NCBI GenBank assembly: GCA_022571515.1
Contig: JACZXQ010000013.1
Span: 54,137 to 118,136 of the forward strand
Source: Gemmatimonadota bacterium
GTDB taxonomy: Bacteria; Gemmatimonadota; Gemmatimonadetes; Longimicrobiales; Gaopeijiaceae
DNA: 64,000 bases
Direction: 5' to 3'
This document shows positions 61,588-64,000 of the stretch, piece after piece. The translations under genes were made by a program, and so were the position numbers. Position 1 is the stretch's first letter. Each line of letters starts with the position of its first letter. The notes under the pieces are model-generated. The model was not told the origin of the DNA, did not search any database, and worked only from the letters and a program-made list of their open reading frames with translations.

Positions 61588-61616
61588 TTGAGTCAAGCGG
61601 CTGGTTCAGCTAGAAT
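61588..61616 (+). promoter_or_regulatory. Sigma-70-type promoter before the GtrB-like operon
   Basis: TTGAGT (61588-61593), 17-base spacer, TAGAAT (61611-61616). It sits between the divergent trmH start and the small membrane gene at 61711. Confidence 0.5.
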
Positions 61617-61710
61617 GCCGCTTTTCCATTACCGAGGACAAGTTTTGGAGCCTAGCGATCTCATGGATTCTCCCGAGCCGGCGCCATGTTTTGCCTGAGG
61701 AAAGACGCAC

Positions 61711-61962
61711 TTGGCTGGGGATTCCCATTTCGGGAGTTCGGACGCGCTGCTCACCCTCTTCATCGCGCTTGCCGGCCTATTCGTTCTCCGAGCCCATGAC
61801 TACGGCACCCGGCGAGAGTACATCTGGAGCGGCACGCCGGGCTGGTACGACCAACACGACGCGTTCTACCTTCCACTCGTCGGTTTCGGTGGGGTGGTTC
61901 GGCCCGGACCCGACGTGACGATCTACCAGCGCGTGAGCACACCCGAGGAAAACGATCGATGA
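61711..61962 (+). CDS. Small membrane protein coupled to GtrB-like gene (possible glycosyltransferase fragment)
   Basis: 83 residues from a TTG at 61711 with GAGGAAAG six bases upstream. One hydrophobic helix (ALLTLFIALAGLFVLRAHDY) is followed by YDQHDAFYLPLVGFGGVVRP and GPDVTIYQRVS. The tail looks like the C-terminal end of a GT39-type membrane glycosyltransferase and the head like its first helix, so it could be another internally collapsed gene. It has a good ribosome binding site, and its stop overlaps the next start (ATGA), so it may still be translated as a small partner protein. Confidence 0.5.
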   Translation: MAGDSHFGSSDALLTLFIALAGLFVLRAHDYGTRREYIWSGTPGWYDQHDAFYLPLVGFGGVVRPGPDVTIYQRVSTPEENDR

Positions 61963-62918
61963 CCGAGGCGCCGACCATATCCGTCGTCGTGCCGTGCCAC
62001 GACGAGGAGGACAACATCACACTCCTCATCGAGCGCCTCACGGCGTCCGTCGAGCCTCTGGACCCGGGGTTCGAGGTGATCCTCGTCGATGACGGCAGCC
62101 ACGACGGCACCCTCGGCGTCATGAAGCGGGAGCACGCGCGAGATCCCCGCATCAAGTTCGTGGCCCTATCCAGGAACTTCGGCCATGAGGCGGCGAGCAC
62201 CGCGGGACTCAGCCACGCAAGAGGCGCTGCCGTCGTTCTCATCGATGCGGACCTCCAGGATCCGCCTGAGGTCATCCCCGAGCTCGTGAGCAAGTGGCGG
62301 GAAGGCTACGATCTGGTGTTCGCCACGAGAGGGACTCGGGCCGGCGAGGGCAGGCTCAAGCGGTTGAGCAGCGCCCTGTTCTACCGTCTCATGCGGTGGC
62401 TCGTCCACTTCGACTTCCCGGCGGATACGGGTGACTTCCGGCTGATGTCTCGCTCGGTGGTCGACGCGTTCCTCCAGATGCCCGAGCGAAATCGGTTCGT
62501 AAGGGGCATGGTCGCCTGGACCGGATTTCGCTCAACGGCGGTCGAATATTCGAGGGACGCGCGGCACGCGGGTGAAACCAAGTATCATCTCGGCAAGCTC
62601 ATTCTACTGACGTTGGACGCCATCACCGGTTTCTCGGCGTTCCCGCTGCGGCTCGTGAGCATGATGGGTTTCGCGGTCACGTTGTTCAGCGCGGGCGCCA
62701 CCATCTGGGTAGCATACGCACGGCTGTTTCTCGACTTGCCGATACCCGGTTACGCGTTTCTCGTCACCGGCATGTTCTTTCTGGGAGGGGTTCAAATCCT
62801 GATGCTGGGCGCGATCGGTGAATACGTCGGGCGCATCTACACGGAGACCCAGAGGCGTCCGCTGTTTCTGGTCCGAGAGTTGGGTGGGGTCGAACCCAGC
62901 GACAAGCGATCGGACTGA
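61959..62918 (+). CDS. GtrB/DPM1-like polyprenyl-phosphate glycosyltransferase
   Basis: 319 residues. GT2 domain (1-225): VVVPCHDEEDNITLLIERL, VILVDDGSHDGT, LSRNFGHEAASTAGL, LIDADLQDPPEVI (metal-binding DxD-type), GDFRLMSRSVVDAF, RNRFVRGMVAWTGF. Two C-terminal helices (about 232-300, FPLRLVSMMGFAVTLFS and YAFLVTGMFFLGGVQILM) end in EYVGRIYTETQRRP, the standard GtrB tail. It transfers a sugar from a nucleotide donor to a polyprenyl phosphate on the cytoplasmic side, feeding GT39-type enzymes such as those at 32.6-36.7 kb. Confidence 0.92.
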   Translation: MTEAPTISVVVPCHDEEDNITLLIERLTASVEPLDPGFEVILVDDGSHDGTLGVMKREHARDPRIKFVALSRNFGHEAASTAGLSHARGAAVVLIDADLQDPPEVIPELVSKWREGYDLVFATRGTRAGEGRLKRLSSALFYRLMRWLVHFDFPADTGDFRLMSRSVVDAFLQMPERNRFVRGMVAWTGFRSTAVEYSRDARHAGETKYHLGKLILLTLDAITGFSAFPLRLVSMMGFAVTLFSAGATIWVAYARLFLDLPIPGYAFLVTGMFFLGGVQILMLGAIGEYVGRIYTETQRRPLFLVRELGGVEPSDKRSD

Positions 62919-62957
62919 CCGGTCCGGTCGTGGCCGCCCGGTTGGTCCAGGGCAACC

Positions 62958-63359
62958 CTAGATGTCGCCTCTTTTTAGAACCACCAGAATCGCCCCGTCC
63001 GAGTGGTCTATCCCGAACCGCGTGGTCGCTTCCGGCGCGCTGAGATAGGTAATGGACTCGATGTCGGTGGCTCGGAAGGCCTTCAACTCCTCGAGTTGGC
63101 CACGCCTGGATCCGTCGATGTAAACCCTGACCCCTGCCCGCTCCTGCAGGCTCAGGGAGACCGGGCCGCGCGTTCTAAGCCACATGGGCCGCAAACGCCG
63201 CACCGCGTCGAAAGCGTCCAACTCCGCCGTGGTTGCCAGTTCCTCTGCCGAAATCACCGCCCCTCTGTTGCGCGCGTTGGATTGCGATGAGCGGCCCGAG
63301 GATGAGCACGCGAGTGTCAGGAGGACCGCTGTGGCGACAAATGCGGACGACGCACGCAT
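62958..63359 (-). CDS. Small lipoprotein with TonB-plug-like domain
   Basis: 133 residues. Lipoprotein signal MRASSAFVATAVLLTLAC (Cys18). The mature part has ISAEELATTAELDAFDAVRRLRPMWL, shown here by its core DAFDAVRRLRPMWLRTRG, then VYIDGSRRGQLEELK, ESITYLSAPEATTRFG and DGAILVVLKR. This layout is the plug half of TonB receptors without a barrel, a type of short lipoprotein I associate with Gemmatimonadota. The function is not known to me; it is the best taxonomic clue in the window. Confidence 0.75.
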   Translation of the reverse strand: MRASSAFVATAVLLTLACSSSGRSSQSNARNRGAVISAEELATTAELDAFDAVRRLRPMWLRTRGPVSLSLQERAGVRVYIDGSRRGQLEELKAFRATDIESITYLSAPEATTRFGIDHSDGAILVVLKRGDI

Positions 63360-63657
63360 GATCGACTCGTTTCGTATTGAAGAACGAACAACGTCACGCT
63401 TATCATACGCCCGAAAGCCGGGAACCTGTCAAATGGTGCGAGGTCCTCTGGTCCTACCTCTCCGACATTTCGCGGGGGCTGATCGATCGGGCCACCTTCT
63501 AGGCGATTCCGCTGCGCGCCCAAGATGCGCTCCGAGCGCCGCAGGCGCGAGCCCTCGCCCCTCACCGTAGTCCATCGCTACGGATCGCAGCGCACCAATT
63601 GCTGATCCCACACACGGATCGCTCGACCTAGGTTGACAGCACTGTTAAAATTCCCAG

Positions 63658-64000
63658 ATGCTACTCAACGTATTGGTCATAGCGGTTCAGTTGCAGATAC
63701 CGGCCCCACAGGGCTACGTCAACGACTTCGCTGGCACGATTGACTCACGCCTTGAAGGGGCGATGACAGCCCTGTTAACGGAGGTCCAACAGAAGACAGG
63801 CGGTGAAATCGTCGTGGTGACTCTGCGGGACCTGGAAGGTCGAGCATCGATCGATGTCGCTCGTGACATCGGGCGCCAGTGGGGCGTGGGCGCGGAACGG
63901 AGAGCGGGATCGCAGGCGAGTAATGCCGGAGTGGTTCTGCTGCTGGTGCCGGGTCAACGTCCGGGGGACGGTAGGGCCGATCTCGCGATATCTACTGGGC
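63658..64000 (+). CDS. TPM-domain protein, N-terminal part (cut by window edge)
   Basis: From the ATG at 63658 the frame stays open to the end. A short signal-like start (MLLNVLVIAVQLQIPAP) is followed by GYVNDFAGTIDSRLEGAM, TGGEIVVVTLRDLEGR, WGVGAERRAG and NAGVVLLLVPGQRPG. These are the landmarks of the TPM (YgcG/Psb32) domain, usually a periplasmic or thylakoid domain anchored to the membrane by a downstream helix. The rest is outside the window. Confidence 0.82.
   Translation, partial: MLLNVLVIAVQLQIPAPQGYVNDFAGTIDSRLEGAMTALLTEVQQKTGGEIVVVTLRDLEGRASIDVARDIGRQWGVGAERRAGSQASNAGVVLLLVPGQRPGDGRADLAISTG

Noticed and set aside
1..64000. CRISPR arrays, insertion sequences, att sites, rRNA and tRNA genes
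   Set aside because: No regularly spaced repeats, transposase or integrase motifs, terminal inverted repeats or RNA gene signatures were found on either strand.

Overview
The window looks like a contiguous chromosomal segment of a high-GC, Gram-negative, didermic bacterium. Gemmatimonadota is my best guess. The evidence is a small plug-domain lipoprotein of a type I associate with that phylum (62958-63359), several outer-membrane barrels and a TonB-dependent receptor, and the ArgR, Rho and HD-GYP repertoire. The phylum call is inference; no rRNA or tRNA gene is present to settle it.

Layout. The left end holds the 5' part of glnS, a structured leader in front of it and an Arg-rich small protein. 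A CPA1 antiporter gene and a K+ channel gene follow, and both carry frameshifts (1-4.8 kb). Next is an AhpD-like gene with an in-frame TGA at the second active-site Cys. It is translationally coupled to hutH and followed by hutU, hutF and hutI, a histidine-degradation block (5.0-11.6 kb). Then come a low-complexity secreted protein, a class V aminotransferase, rho, an SRPBCC protein, and the tesA / ybbA-ybbP trio with start codons that overlap head to head (11.6-20.3 kb). At 20.9-28.4 kb lie a HEAT-like protein coupled to an HD-GYP protein, an aminotransferase, and a membrane GGDEF-REC-HD-GYP protein. Proline dehydrogenase and an MFS transporter follow.

The segment 31-36.7 kb is a surface-polysaccharide region: a GT2-methyltransferase fusion and two GT39-like membrane enzymes. 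It contains broken gene remnants, including a shrunken copy of the neighbouring MFS 3' end and a collapsed ADOP-type permease. Next are a compatible-solute ABC importer, an ergothioneine cluster (egtB-egtD facing egtC), a threonine-dehydratase-like gene, a TonB receptor and argR (36.7-47.4 kb). A promoter-to-terminator unit of about 140 nt precedes a probable zinc-uptake locus that lacks its ATPase (47.4-51.5 kb).

An aroF-type DAHP synthase gene at 51.5-52.6 kb is preceded by what reads as a complete transcription attenuator: a leader peptide with a Tyr-Tyr-Trp-Tyr run, a 1:2 hairpin, a 2:3 antiterminator and a 3:4 terminator with a T tract. The right part carries fbaB, rpiA and rpe (central carbon metabolism), an HPt / response regulator / hybrid kinase phosphorelay, a TIGR01777 protein, trmH, a GtrB-like transferase, the plug lipoprotein and the start of a TPM-domain protein.

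The strongest candidates for new biology are the Sec-type AhpD-like gene (5028-5648) and the aromatic attenuator of aroF (52604-52770). A third theme is the recurrence of head-to-tail collapsed gene remnants. No IS element, CRISPR array, rRNA or tRNA was recognised.
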